From: Oscillospiraceae bacterium
GTDB lineage: Bacteria; Bacillota; Clostridia; Oscillospirales; Oscillospiraceae
Reading direction: 5' to 3'
Length of the DNA stretch: 61,462 nt
Assembly: GCA_017416685.1 (NCBI GenBank)
Contig: JAFQBN010000028.1
Span: 1-61,462, forward strand
The position numbers and the translations under genes are program-made. Below, one piece after another: positions 1 through 7,544 of this stretch. The notes beneath the pieces were generated by a model. That model ran no database searches. It saw only the letters and a program-made list of their open reading frames with translations, and had not been told where the DNA came from. Every line of letters begins with the position of its first letter. Positions within the stretch are counted from its first letter, which is position 1.

Positions 1-50
1 GCCATATCCCGACCAAGGCCGGAGCTTGCGCCGGTGATCAATGCTTTCAT
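1..50 (-). CDS. Short-chain dehydrogenase/reductase, N-terminal fragment cut by the window edge
   Basis: Only the first 16 codons are inside the window. Read on the minus strand from ATG at 50-48 they give MKALITGASSGLGRDM, the TGxxxGxG nucleotide-binding turn that opens classical short-chain dehydrogenases (NAD(P)-dependent oxidoreductases). An AGGAGGT ribosome binding site lies just upstream (about 56-62) and a TATAAT-like -10 box is seen near 80-86 on the same strand. The gene follows the glutamine synthetase terminator and so is probably its own transcription unit. The substrate cannot be told from this fragment. Confidence 0.75.
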   Translation of the reverse strand, partial: MKALITGASSGLGRDM

Positions 51-103
51 GGAATACCTCCTGAGAACGGTTTGTGCCTATTATACCACAGCGGGGGACA
101 AAG

Positions 104-138
104 AAAAAGCCTGCGTTCGAAACCGAACGCAGGCTTTT
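104..138 (-). terminator. Intrinsic terminator of glutamine synthetase
   Basis: A 12-bp stem (108-119 paired with 124-135) with an AAAC loop is followed on the minus strand by five T residues (complement of 104-108). It lies 10 bases beyond the glnA stop codon. Confidence 0.85.
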
Positions 139-147
139 GGTAGTGGC

Positions 148-1572
148 TTACAGGTTGTAGTACTTGTCGAACTCGGCGGGGTGGGGGATCTTGGCCATCT
201 CGGCGCATTCGGCGCGCTTGGCCTTGATGAAGTTGCGCAGCAGCTCCTCGGGGAATACGCCGCCGGCGGTCAGGTACTCGTAGTCCTTCTCCAGGCAGTC
301 CAGTGCTTCGTTCAGAGAGGTGGGCAGACCCTGCAGCTTGGCCTTTTCCTCCTCGGGCAGATGGTACAGGTTCATGTCGTAGGGACCCCAGCCGTTGGCG
401 TGGGGATCGATCTTGTTCTTGATGCCGTCCAGACCGGCCATGAGGATGGCGGCGTAGCAGAAGTAGGGGTTGCAGGTGGCATCGGGGTTGCGCAGCTCGA
501 ATCGGCGCTTGTCGGGACTCTTGGCATAGGCGGGGATACGGATGACCGCGCTGCGGTTGGAGGTGGCGTAACCCACGGTGACGGGAGCCTCGAAGCCGGG
601 AACCAGACGCTTGAAAGAGTTGGTGCTGGGGTTGGTGATGGCACACAGAGAGCCGATGTGCTTGAGCAGGCCGCCCATAAAGTAGTGGGCAGTTTCGCTC
701 AGGTGGGAGTAGCCGTTATCGTCGGAGAACACGGGCTGGCCGTCCTTGAACAGGATCATATGCACGTGCATGCCGCTGCCGGCCTCGCCGTAGATGGGCT
801 TGGGCATGAAGGTGGCGCTCTTGCCGTACTTCAGGGCCACGTTGTGGATGATATACTTGATCATCATGGTGGCGTCGGCCATGTGGACCACCTCACCCAG
901 CTGAGGCTCGATCTCGTACTGGCCGGAGGCGGCCACCTCGGGGTGGTGATAGTTGATGTCGATGCCCGCTTCCTTCATCAGCATGCACATCTCGCTGCGG
1001 CACTCGTAGGAGGTGTCGAAGGGCTTGGCAATGTGGTAGTTCTTCTGCTTGGGGACCACCACGCCGTGACCCTCGGTGGCAGAGTTCCAGTAGGACTGGC
1101 TGGCGTCCACGGTGGCGCCGATATAGCGGCCGTCCACGTTCCAGGTCACATCGTCGAACAGATAGAACTCAAACTCGGGCAGGATCTTCATCTCATCGGC
1201 GATGCTGCTGTCCTTCATGTACTGGACAGCCGCCTTGATGATGTTGCGGGGATACTGAGCCAGAGGGCGATTCTCCGGCGTGTCGATGATCATAGCATTG
1301 CCGGTCATGGACAGGGTGGGAATGGCGCAGAACGGGTCAATGACGGCGGTGTCGGGGTCGGGGATAAAGACCATGTCGCTCTTCTCCACCACGGCGTAGC
1401 CGTAGTTGGAGGCGTCAAAGCCGATGCCGCTTTTCATGGTATCCTCGGAGAAGTTTTCGGCGGGGATGGTGACGTGACGGTACTGACCGTTGATGTCCAC
1501 CATCTTGAAGTCCACCATTTTGATGTCGTTTTCTTTAATGATAGCAAGGATATCCTGAACAGTTTTTGCCAT
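148..1572 (-). CDS. glnA: Type I glutamine synthetase
   Basis: ATP-dependent ligation of ammonia to glutamate, the main cytoplasmic ammonium assimilation step. The 474-residue product has the full GS-I layout: an N-terminal beta-grasp domain, then the catalytic domain. Visible signatures are the glutamate/metal site LPEFEFYLF, the KPIYGEAGSGMHVH histidine motif, the ATP motif NPSTNSFKRLVPG and ELRNPDATCNPYFCYAA near the C-terminus. It is somewhat longer than the roughly 440-residue Bacillus-type GSI-alpha. No adenylylation loop is obvious. I chose the ATG at 1572 because AGAGGTG sits just upstream; the GTG at 1581 has no ribosome site. A consensus promoter and a strong terminator bracket the gene, so it is probably monocistronic. 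Confidence 0.96.
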   Translation of the reverse strand: MAKTVQDILAIIKENDIKMVDFKMVDINGQYRHVTIPAENFSEDTMKSGIGFDASNYGYAVVEKSDMVFIPDPDTAVIDPFCAIPTLSMTGNAMIIDTPENRPLAQYPRNIIKAAVQYMKDSSIADEMKILPEFEFYLFDDVTWNVDGRYIGATVDASQSYWNSATEGHGVVVPKQKNYHIAKPFDTSYECRSEMCMLMKEAGIDINYHHPEVAASGQYEIEPQLGEVVHMADATMMIKYIIHNVALKYGKSATFMPKPIYGEAGSGMHVHMILFKDGQPVFSDDNGYSHLSETAHYFMGGLLKHIGSLCAITNPSTNSFKRLVPGFEAPVTVGYATSNRSAVIRIPAYAKSPDKRRFELRNPDATCNPYFCYAAILMAGLDGIKNKIDPHANGWGPYDMNLYHLPEEEKAKLQGLPTSLNEALDCLEKDYEYLTAGGVFPEELLRNFIKAKRAECAEMAKIPHPAEFDKYYNL

Positions 1573-1608
1573 AAATAACACCTCTTCTGTGTTTTATTGG
1601 TATCTAAA

Positions 1609-1637
1609 ATATAACAGAGATTTATCTTTCCTGTCAA
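1609..1637 (-). promoter_or_regulatory. SigA-type promoter of glnA
   Basis: On the minus strand TTGACA (complement of 1632-1637) is separated by exactly 17 bases from TTATAT (complement of 1609-1614), about 37 bases upstream of the glnA start. Confidence 0.8.
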
Positions 1638-1640
1638 CGA

Positions 1641-1669
1641 TGGATTATTGCGTTTTGCCGTGTTATAAT
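1641..1669 (+). promoter_or_regulatory. Probable promoter of the first Gfo/Idh gene
   Basis: A perfect TATAAT (1664-1669) lies 43 bases before the GTG start. The -35 hexamer at 17-base spacing is TGGATT (1641-1646), a weak match. The same TGGATT-N17-TATAAT pairing recurs before the AraC gene at 18668. Confidence 0.5.
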
Positions 1670-1712
1670 AGGGTTGCCCGAAAAAATCCCGATATACATA
1701 GGAGTTGGTTTT

Positions 1713-2648
1713 GTGGAGCTTCGTTACGGTATTTTGAGTACGTCTTCCATCGCCCCCCGGTTTATTGCCGCGGTGCGCGCCTGCGGTAAGGGGCGCATTG
1801 TGGCGCTGTCCTCCCGAACGGCGGAAAAGGCGCGGGAAAAAGCGGCCCAGTGGGACATTCCAACGGCCTACGGTTCCCACGGGGAGCTGCTGCGGGATGA
1901 GAAAGTGAATATCGTCTATATTTCCAACGTGAATGCCCAGCACTACCCCTGGGCAAAGGCCGTACTGCTGGCGGGCAAGCATGTGATTTGCGAAAAGCCC
2001 TGCACCACCTCTGAGGTGCAGACCAAAGAGCTGTATGCGCTGGCCCGGGAGCGGGGACTGTTTTTTATGGAGGCCCAGAAAATGCTGTTCCTGCCTGCGG
2101 TGCTGGCGGTGCGCGGGCGGCTTGCCGAATTGGGTCAAATCACCATGGTGGACCTCAGTCACAGCTTCAAGGCTACCTATAACGGATGGATGTTCGACAG
2201 GGAGGCCGGCGGCGGCCCCCTTTTAAGCAGCGGTATTTACGCTGTGCAGCTTGTCAGCTGGCTGTTTGGTGAGATCACGGACATCCGCGGCACAGCAAGC
2301 AAGATGGATAACGGCGTGGAGTGGCAGTACGTTCTGACCGGCCAGACGGAGCAGGGGGTGCTGTTCTCCGCCAAAAACAGTACCCGGGCGGTGCTGGACA
2401 ACACCTGCCGCATCTTTGGCGAAAACGGCTTTGTGGAGCTGCCCAGCTACTGGAAAGCGAGAAAAGCAATTTTCCACATCGGCAGTGAAACCCAAACACT
2501 GGAGTTCCCCTGTGAGCATGAACTGGTTTACGAGGTGGAGCATATCGCCGAATGCATGGAAAAGGGCCTGCTGAACAGCCCTGTGGTTACCGAAGAGCTT
2601 TCCGTAGCCGGTATCCGTGCCATTGAAACAGTAAAAGCCGGTTGGTAA
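1713..2648 (+). CDS. Gfo/Idh/MocA-family oxidoreductase
   Basis: A 311-residue NAD(P)-dependent oxidoreductase of the glucose-fructose oxidoreductase/inositol dehydrogenase family. The start is the GTG at 1713, giving V-ELRYGILSTSS; AGGAG (about 1700-1704) is correctly spaced from it, while the upstream ATG at 1674 has no ribosome site and precedes the Rossmann fold. The N-terminal half is the dinucleotide-binding domain, with the family's EKP motif (CEKPCTT) about residues 93-99. The C-terminal half is the alpha/beta substrate domain with GGGPLLSSGIYAV. The first glycine turn is degenerate (GILSTSSIA), as in the dihydrodiol/trans-diol dehydrogenase branch. Substrate unknown. It is divergent from glnA and ends at a bidirectional hairpin. 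Confidence 0.88.
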   Translation: MELRYGILSTSSIAPRFIAAVRACGKGRIVALSSRTAEKAREKAAQWDIPTAYGSHGELLRDEKVNIVYISNVNAQHYPWAKAVLLAGKHVICEKPCTTSEVQTKELYALARERGLFFMEAQKMLFLPAVLAVRGRLAELGQITMVDLSHSFKATYNGWMFDREAGGGPLLSSGIYAVQLVSWLFGEITDIRGTASKMDNGVEWQYVLTGQTEQGVLFSAKNSTRAVLDNTCRIFGENGFVELPSYWKARKAIFHIGSETQTLEFPCEHELVYEVEHIAECMEKGLLNSPVVTEELSVAGIRAIETVKAGW

Positions 2649-2651
2649 ATA

Positions 2652-2686
2652 AAAACCCCCGCAGCCGTTTGGCTGTGGGGGTTTGG
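2652..2686. terminator. Bidirectional terminator between two convergent genes
   Basis: A 13-bp stem (2654-2666 with 2671-2683) is flanked by A-rich sequence on the left and T-rich sequence on the right, so it can terminate both the Gfo/Idh gene (+) and the LarA-like gene (-). Confidence 0.8.
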
Positions 2687-2701
2687 TTCGTTTTTGGGGG
2701 A

Positions 2702-3979
2702 TCACCAGAGGTTGCCTTCTTCGTTGAAGGGCAGCTCGTAGGGCTCGGTGAGGATTTCGAAGGTGTCCTTCTTTTGGGCCTCGGGAATCATGGCCTCGGA
2801 AATCTCGAACTCGCTCAGAGACAGGGTGTTGCGGATGCGGACGATGCGCACGCCCTCGGGGTGCTTTTCGTTGCAGGTGCGGATGCACAAACGGATGGTG
2901 TTCAGGTCGCTGTCCATAATCACCGGCACCTTGGAGAAACCCAGAGAGGTGGAGGTGATGGTGTTGGGGTAGACCTTGTCCAAATCCAGCTCACGATAGA
3001 ACCGCTCGCTGATGGCGTCGGCGGCGCCCATGCCGTAGCCGTTGCCGTGGGTCTCCTCGGTCAGGCCGAGAATGCAGCGGCGCTGAGCCTGAATGCCGCC
3101 GGTCATACCGGGGGTGGCAAAGACGCCGGAAATGTTGGGATCCATGCCGCAGCCGCTGATGTTTTTGCCGATCTCGTCCACCACCAGCACGTCGCAGGAC
3201 TCAAAACCGATGCCGGGCATCAGGGAGAAGGCTTTTTTCAGCAGGGCAGGCTCTTTTTCCTCGAACTCCTCGGCCAGCAGGGCCTCCAGATGGGCGGTGT
3301 GGTCAAAGGCGTTCTCGATAATGCCAACGCCGCACAGAACGGGGGCGTACTTCAAAATGGCCTTGCCAAACAGGGGGACCATGTGGTGCATCTTGGGGAA
3401 ACCGGCGGCGTGGCACACCTCGGCGCCCTTCTGCTTGCCCAGACCAATAGCCATCATCTTCATCAGGCCGCTTTCATAGGTGCCGCGGAAGGAGGTGTGG
3501 GGCTTGATGCGGTTGATGACGATGATGCCGTCCGCCTCGGCGGCGTTGCGGTCGATCTGGACGGGGTGTCCCTCTTCGGTCTGACCGATGAGCTTGGTCT
3601 CCATGGAGGAGATGATGGGGCAGCCGATGCTCTCCTCGGTGATGCCGAAGGAGTGCAGCACTTCCAACTGACCCTCGGCGGTGGCACCGCCGTGGCTGCC
3701 CATGGCGGGGATGGCGAAGGGCAGGGCGCCCTGCTGCTTGCAGAACTCTGCCACGCTGGCGACGATTTGGACGATGTTGTCAATGCCGCGGCTGCCGCAG
3801 GTTAGGCAGATGCGCATGCCGGGACGGATGCGCTGGGCGATGTCCTGCCGGGACAGGATGCTGAACACGGTTTCCCGAATGCGCTCGGGGGGGATATGGG
3901 TGGAGTCAAAGGTCTGACGGACCTTGACGAACTTGGGCACTTCCACATTTTTGAGCAGGTTGCGGATAATATCGTTCAT
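2702..3979 (-). CDS. LarA-like (Lar_N/DUF2088) protein, possible nickel-pincer racemase
   Basis: A 425-residue protein that resembles the lactate-racemase LarA superfamily. Features seen are CGSRGI, the histidine-bearing AMGSHGGAT loop, and RIKPHTSFRGTYESGLMK, where His and Lys fall where LarA uses a histidine and the lysine that carries the pyridinium-thioamide-Ni cofactor. Known LarA homologues racemise or epimerise 2-hydroxyacids. The substrate here is unknown and cofactor genes larB/C/E are not in the window. The ATG at 3979 is chosen because AGAGGGAT precedes it; an ATG 60 bases upstream lacks a site. It lies divergent from a CoA-transferase gene, suggesting hydroxyacid/CoA metabolism. 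Confidence 0.8.
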   Translation of the reverse strand: MNDIIRNLLKNVEVPKFVKVRQTFDSTHIPPERIRETVFSILSRQDIAQRIRPGMRICLTCGSRGIDNIVQIVASVAEFCKQQGALPFAIPAMGSHGGATAEGQLEVLHSFGITEESIGCPIISSMETKLIGQTEEGHPVQIDRNAAEADGIIVINRIKPHTSFRGTYESGLMKMMAIGLGKQKGAEVCHAAGFPKMHHMVPLFGKAILKYAPVLCGVGIIENAFDHTAHLEALLAEEFEEKEPALLKKAFSLMPGIGFESCDVLVVDEIGKNISGCGMDPNISGVFATPGMTGGIQAQRRCILGLTEETHGNGYGMGAADAISERFYRELDLDKVYPNTITSTSLGFSKVPVIMDSDLNTIRLCIRTCNEKHPEGVRIVRIRNTLSLSEFEISEAMIPEAQKKDTFEILTEPYELPFNEEGNLW

Positions 3980-4010
3980 GGTATCCCTCTTTTCGGTTTC
4001 TGTATTATCT

Positions 4011-4039
4011 ATCATATCACCTGCGGAAAATAAAGGCAA
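4011..4039 (-). promoter_or_regulatory. SigA-type promoter of the LarA-like gene
   Basis: On the minus strand TTGCCT (complement of 4034-4039) and TATGAT (complement of 4011-4016) are 17 bases apart, 32 bases before the chosen start codon. Confidence 0.7.
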
Positions 4040-4070
4040 TATTCTTTTGCGACGGGTGAAGAAACGATAT

Positions 4071-4107
4071 AAAAATCCTCGCCATCTCGTGATGGCGAGG
4101 ATTTTTT
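4071..4107. terminator. Symmetric hairpin terminator between divergent promoters
   Basis: A 12-bp stem (4075-4086 with 4091-4102) with a TCGT loop is flanked by five A on one side and six T on the other. It sits upstream of both neighbouring genes rather than after a gene, so it may insulate the two divergent units or mark a lost gene. Confidence 0.7.
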
Positions 4108-4243
4108 GTGGGAAGGAAGTCGGGGTTTGAGTATGTCATAGGAAATGCGAGGAGCAGGAAGAACGAATGAATAAAAAGAAGAACAGAAGCTCCAACTTAT
4201 GTATTGAGAAGAATAAACAGGGGGTTTTTAAGGGAGAAGACAC

Positions 4244-4271
4244 TTGAGACACAGGGGGGGAACCATATAGA
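4244..4271 (+). promoter_or_regulatory. Possible promoter of the CoA-transferase gene
   Basis: TTGAGA (4244-4249), 16-base spacer, TATAGA (4266-4271), about 55 bases before the GTG start. Moderate match only. Confidence 0.4.
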
Positions 4272-4325
4272 ATGTAAATATACAACAAAGCAGGGAAGAC
4301 ATGATATTGTATAGGAGGAAGACGT

Positions 4326-5543
4326 GTGAGCGAGAGTAGAAAACCCCTTGAAGGCATTCGCCTGGTTGAGCTGGCCAACTATGTTGCCGCCCCCATTGTG
4401 GGCCGCATTGCCGCCGATCTGGGTGCGGAGGTTATTAAGATTGAGGGCCGTGGAGGCGACACCTGGCGCGTAACCGGGTTGAACCATACCCACAGCGCCC
4501 CGGAGGAGAACCCGGTGTTCGACGTGTTCAACGTGGGCAAAAAGTCCCTGTCCCTGAACATGAAAACCAAAGAGGGAATGGAGATTTTCTTCAAGCTGTT
4601 GGAGAAGGCCGACATCCTGCTGACCAACACCCGCAATCAGTCTCTGGTCAAGCTGGGTGTGGACTATGAGTCCATCAAGGACCGGTTCCCCCGGCTGATT
4701 TACGCCACCCTCACCGGTTTTGGCTATGAGGGGCCTGACCGCAATGCCCCCGGATTTGACAACATCGCCTTTTGGGCCCGGTCCGGTTTCTCGGCCGATA
4801 TGGCTATCGAGGGCCCCGGCAGCTATCCCGTCAACTCCCGCCTTGCCATGGGTGACATTCTGTCCGGCACCACCCTGTTCGGCGGTGTGATGACGGCTCT
4901 GTATCAGCGGGAAAAGACCGGCAAGGGCGACTTTGTTACCATGTCTTTGTACAATGCCGGTATCTGGATGATGGGCGGCTGTTTGATGGCGACCCAGGAA
5001 CCGTACTGCCATCCCTTCCCTGAAAAGCGCAACTTCGGCACGGCCACCAATCTGTCCTACCGCTGCGCCGACGGGGAGTGGCTGCGTTGCACCATCTTTG
5101 AGTATGACCGCTACGCCAACAAGTTCTTCGATGCCCTTGGGGTGGCGGAGCAGGTGGCGGCCTTTGGGGTGCATGATATGGCCAGCATGGTGGCCCATGC
5201 CAACGATTTAGTGCCGCTGTTTGAACAGATTTTTCTGACCAAGACGTCGGAGGAATGGCTGGAGATTTTCCGGCAGCTGGACATTGTGGCGGGGCGGTTG
5301 AGCCATGTGCGGGATGTGCTGAAGGACGAGCAGGCCTGGGCCAACGAGTATTTACAGACCTACCACTGTGTCAACGGTGTGGAGCGGGTACTGCCTACTG
5401 TGCCGGTGCGCCTTGGCTCTCAGGGCGCGCTGAAATTCGGCAAGCCCTTTATGTGCGGCGACCACAACCGTCAGGTGCTGGCGGAGTTGGGATACACCGA
5501 CGAGGAAATCGATGCGATTATTGCCGCCGGCGCCCTGAGCTGA
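4326..5543 (+). CDS. Family III CoA-transferase (CaiB/BaiF)
   Basis: A 405-residue class III CoA-transferase, which moves CoA between carboxylic acids through an aspartyl-CoA anhydride. The N-terminus (PLEGIRLVELANYVAAP) and LGAEVIKIE are typical of the family. The catalytic aspartate is expected in MGDILSG (about residue 177). NVGKKSLSLNMKTKEG and the GKGDFVTMSLYNA stretch are also family-typical. The GTG start is set by AGGAGGA at 4313-4319. Family members act on carnitine, oxalate/formate, phenyllactate or 2-hydroxyisocaproate; the presence of a LarA-like protein and a hydroxyacyl-CoA dehydrogenase nearby makes a hydroxyacid substrate attractive, but this is inference. Confidence 0.93.
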   Translation: MSESRKPLEGIRLVELANYVAAPIVGRIAADLGAEVIKIEGRGGDTWRVTGLNHTHSAPEENPVFDVFNVGKKSLSLNMKTKEGMEIFFKLLEKADILLTNTRNQSLVKLGVDYESIKDRFPRLIYATLTGFGYEGPDRNAPGFDNIAFWARSGFSADMAIEGPGSYPVNSRLAMGDILSGTTLFGGVMTALYQREKTGKGDFVTMSLYNAGIWMMGGCLMATQEPYCHPFPEKRNFGTATNLSYRCADGEWLRCTIFEYDRYANKFFDALGVAEQVAAFGVHDMASMVAHANDLVPLFEQIFLTKTSEEWLEIFRQLDIVAGRLSHVRDVLKDEQAWANEYLQTYHCVNGVERVLPTVPVRLGSQGALKFGKPFMCGDHNRQVLAELGYTDEEIDAIIAAGALS

Positions 5544-5544
5544 T

Positions 5545-5580
5545 AAAAACGCCCCGCGGGAATATCCCGCAGGGCGTGGG
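5545..5580 (-). terminator. Terminator between convergent CoA-transferase and LysR genes
   Basis: Interrupted GC stem (5549-5560 with 5566-5577, AATA-type loop). The T run (complement of 5545-5548) follows on the minus strand, so it fits the LysR gene better than the CoA-transferase. Confidence 0.7.
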
Positions 5581-5583
5581 TAA

Positions 5584-6468
5584 TCAGGCTTTTTTGGTCC
5601 AGTAGTCGGCACAAAAATCGCGGAAGCTGAGGGCTGCTTTGGACATATATTTTTTGGGGTTCCAGAACAGAGCCATCTCCCGGTGGGAGAACTCGTCCGC
5701 GATGGGGACATAACAGTTGGGCTTGAGCATATCCACCTCGTAAGCGGAGGAAGAGGTTAGAGCCACGCCGAACTCCGCGTCAATCAGGGCGGAGCGAATG
5801 GAGGCGTCGCACTCCAATACCCGGTTTACTTTTACGCCGGCCTGCTCAAACAGTTGGGCGCAGTAGGTGCGCCAGGGAGCGCCCACGGACAGGTCGATAT
5901 ACGGCTCGTTTTCCAATTCGCGCAACCAAACCTGTTCCCGCTGGGACAAGGGATGACTTTTGGGTACGCACAGATAGACACCGTCGGTTTTCAGCACCAC
6001 ATGTTCAAAACTCGGGTCGGGGACTTCACCCAGACCGGCGATGACAAAATCGGTATTCATGGAGCGCAGCGCGTCGGTCAACCCCTCCAATGTGCAGCTG
6101 TGCTGCTTGATGGAGTATTCCGGACATTGCTTGCGGAAGTCCCGGATCATATGCAGCCATACCTGTGGCGAACCTACGGTCAGGCTGACCTGGTGTTCGG
6201 CCGTTTCGGTCAACTCGTGAAGTGCGGTGCGTCCGTTTTCCAGGGCGGCGAAAATGTCGTTGACGTACTGCAAATAGATACGCCCGGCCTGATTGAGGCG
6301 GACGGAACGTTTGGAACGATCAAACAGCTGCACGCCAAGCTCTTTCTCCAGACCGATGATCATGCTGCTCAAGGCCGTTTGAGAGATATAGAGCTCCTTG
6401 GCCGTCTGGGTGATATGCTCGGTGGCCGCCAGTTTGCGGAAATAGTCCAGCTGTAATAGTGTGATCAT
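5584..6468 (-). CDS. LysR-family transcriptional regulator
   Basis: A 294-residue LysR-type DNA-binding regulator. The winged helix-turn-helix is at residues about 1-60 (DYFRKLAATEHITQTAKEL...ISQTALSSMI) with the family-typical LGVQLFDRSKRSVRLNQAG. The rest is a periplasmic-binding-like effector domain. The ATG at 6468 is preferred (AGGGG six bases upstream); a GTG at 6477 is the alternative. It is transcribed away from the 3-hydroxyacyl-CoA dehydrogenase, the classical LysR-target arrangement, and the two probable promoters overlap, so it most likely controls that gene in response to a pathway metabolite. Confidence 0.92.
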   Translation of the reverse strand: MITLLQLDYFRKLAATEHITQTAKELYISQTALSSMIIGLEKELGVQLFDRSKRSVRLNQAGRIYLQYVNDIFAALENGRTALHELTETAEHQVSLTVGSPQVWLHMIRDFRKQCPEYSIKQHSCTLEGLTDALRSMNTDFVIAGLGEVPDPSFEHVVLKTDGVYLCVPKSHPLSQREQVWLRELENEPYIDLSVGAPWRTYCAQLFEQAGVKVNRVLECDASIRSALIDAEFGVALTSSSAYEVDMLKPNCYVPIADEFSHREMALFWNPKKYMSKAALSFRDFCADYWTKKA

Positions 6469-6491
6469 GTGGGACACCCCTGACCATAAGA

Positions 6492-6521
6492 TTGAAGTTA
6501 TGAAACCATTTGAGATTATAA
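6492..6521 (+). promoter_or_regulatory. Possible promoter of the 3-hydroxyacyl-CoA dehydrogenase gene
   Basis: TTGAAG (6492-6497) and TTATAA (6516-6521) are 18 bases apart on the plus strand. The element overlaps the LysR promoter on the other strand, as expected for a LysR-controlled divergent pair. Confidence 0.4.
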
Positions 6522-6543
6522 GTTATACATTTGGCATTGTCAA
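6515..6543 (-). promoter_or_regulatory. Consensus SigA promoter of the LysR gene
   Basis: On the minus strand TTGACA (complement of 6538-6543), exactly 17 bases, then TATAAT (complement of 6515-6520): a perfect consensus, about 47 bases from the LysR start. The strength is unusual for a regulator and suggests repression, possibly autoregulation. Confidence 0.85.
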
Positions 6544-6610
6544 TGATATCATCACAAGTAGCGAAGTGTTTATTCACAGGGGACCATTTAATGAAAGCGA
6601 GGGAAGTGTG

Positions 6611-7465
6611 ATGGCTATGAAAAAGTGTACGGTAATTGGCGGCGGCGCCATGGGGCGTCAGATTGCCCTGAATACCGCTATCCACGGCTATGAGGTGGCG
6701 GTGTGCGAGAGTTTTCCCGCGGCGCTGGAGGGCCTGAAGGGTTGGCTGGAAGAGTATCTGGCCGGCCGCGTGAGCAAGGGCCGCATGACCCAGGAGCAGG
6801 TGGACGCCGTCAAGGCGCGGTTCACCGTTACCGATGATTTGGCCGCGGCCTGCAAGGATGCCGATATTGTCATCGAGGCCATTATCGAGGACAAGCAGGC
6901 CAAGCTGGACCTGCTGGGTAAGGTGAGCGAGCTGGTGCGTGCTGACACCGTCATTGCCACCAACTCCAGCTATATGGTATCCTCCACCTTTGCCGGGGTG
7001 GTGAAGGATCCGGAACGGCTTGCCAATCTGCACTACTTCATGCCCGCCCTGGTCATGAAGCTGGTGGAAGTGGTTAAGGGTGAGCATACCAGTCAGCAGA
7101 CGGTGGACAAGCTCATGGCCTTTGCCACGGAAACCGGAAAGACTCCGGCTCTGGTGCAAAAGGAGGAGGACGGCTTTATCGTCAACAACATCCTCAATGC
7201 CATCAAGGAGGAGGCTTACCGACTGGTGGCACAGGGTGTGTGTACCACCCGGGATTTGGATACCGCCGTCAAGCTTGGTTTGGGTCACCCCATGGGCCCC
7301 TACGAGCTGGACGACATGAGCGGTGTGGACGTGCGCTACAACGTGCTCAAGCGCCGTTACGAGGAAAAGGGTGTGAAGTCCCACGGCTATGACATGATTG
7401 AGAAGCTGGTCAACGAAGGACGGCTGGGCAAGAAGGTCAAGCACGGCTTCTATGACTACGAGTAA
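6611..7465 (+). CDS. 3-hydroxyacyl-CoA dehydrogenase
   Basis: A 284-residue NAD(P)-dependent dehydrogenase interconverting 3-hydroxyacyl-CoA and 3-ketoacyl-CoA. The GGGAMG dinucleotide-binding turn is at residues 9-14 of the chosen product. Other signatures are ATNSSYM, the catalytic-histidine motif NLHYFMPALVMKLVEVV, and the C-terminal LGLGHPMGPYELDDMSGVD. The length matches the stand-alone PaaH/Hbd type rather than FadB fusions. The start is ATG 6611 with GAGGGAAG upstream (ATG 6617 is possible); 50 further in-frame codons upstream have no ribosome site and no similarity. It probably works with the CoA-transferase at 4326. Confidence 0.92.
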   Translation: MAMKKCTVIGGGAMGRQIALNTAIHGYEVAVCESFPAALEGLKGWLEEYLAGRVSKGRMTQEQVDAVKARFTVTDDLAAACKDADIVIEAIIEDKQAKLDLLGKVSELVRADTVIATNSSYMVSSTFAGVVKDPERLANLHYFMPALVMKLVEVVKGEHTSQQTVDKLMAFATETGKTPALVQKEEDGFIVNNILNAIKEEAYRLVAQGVCTTRDLDTAVKLGLGHPMGPYELDDMSGVDVRYNVLKRRYEEKGVKSHGYDMIEKLVNEGRLGKKVKHGFYDYE

Positions 7466-7544
7466 GGAAAGATTTACCGCCTGTTTTGGGGCGGTTCTGA
7501 ATGATAGAATGATTCCAACAAACCGAACATCGGAGGTAACTGTA

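Noticed and set aside
34-1578. 514-codon plus-strand ORF over glutamine synthetase
   Set aside because: Antisense shadow of glnA; protein is composition-biased and matches nothing.
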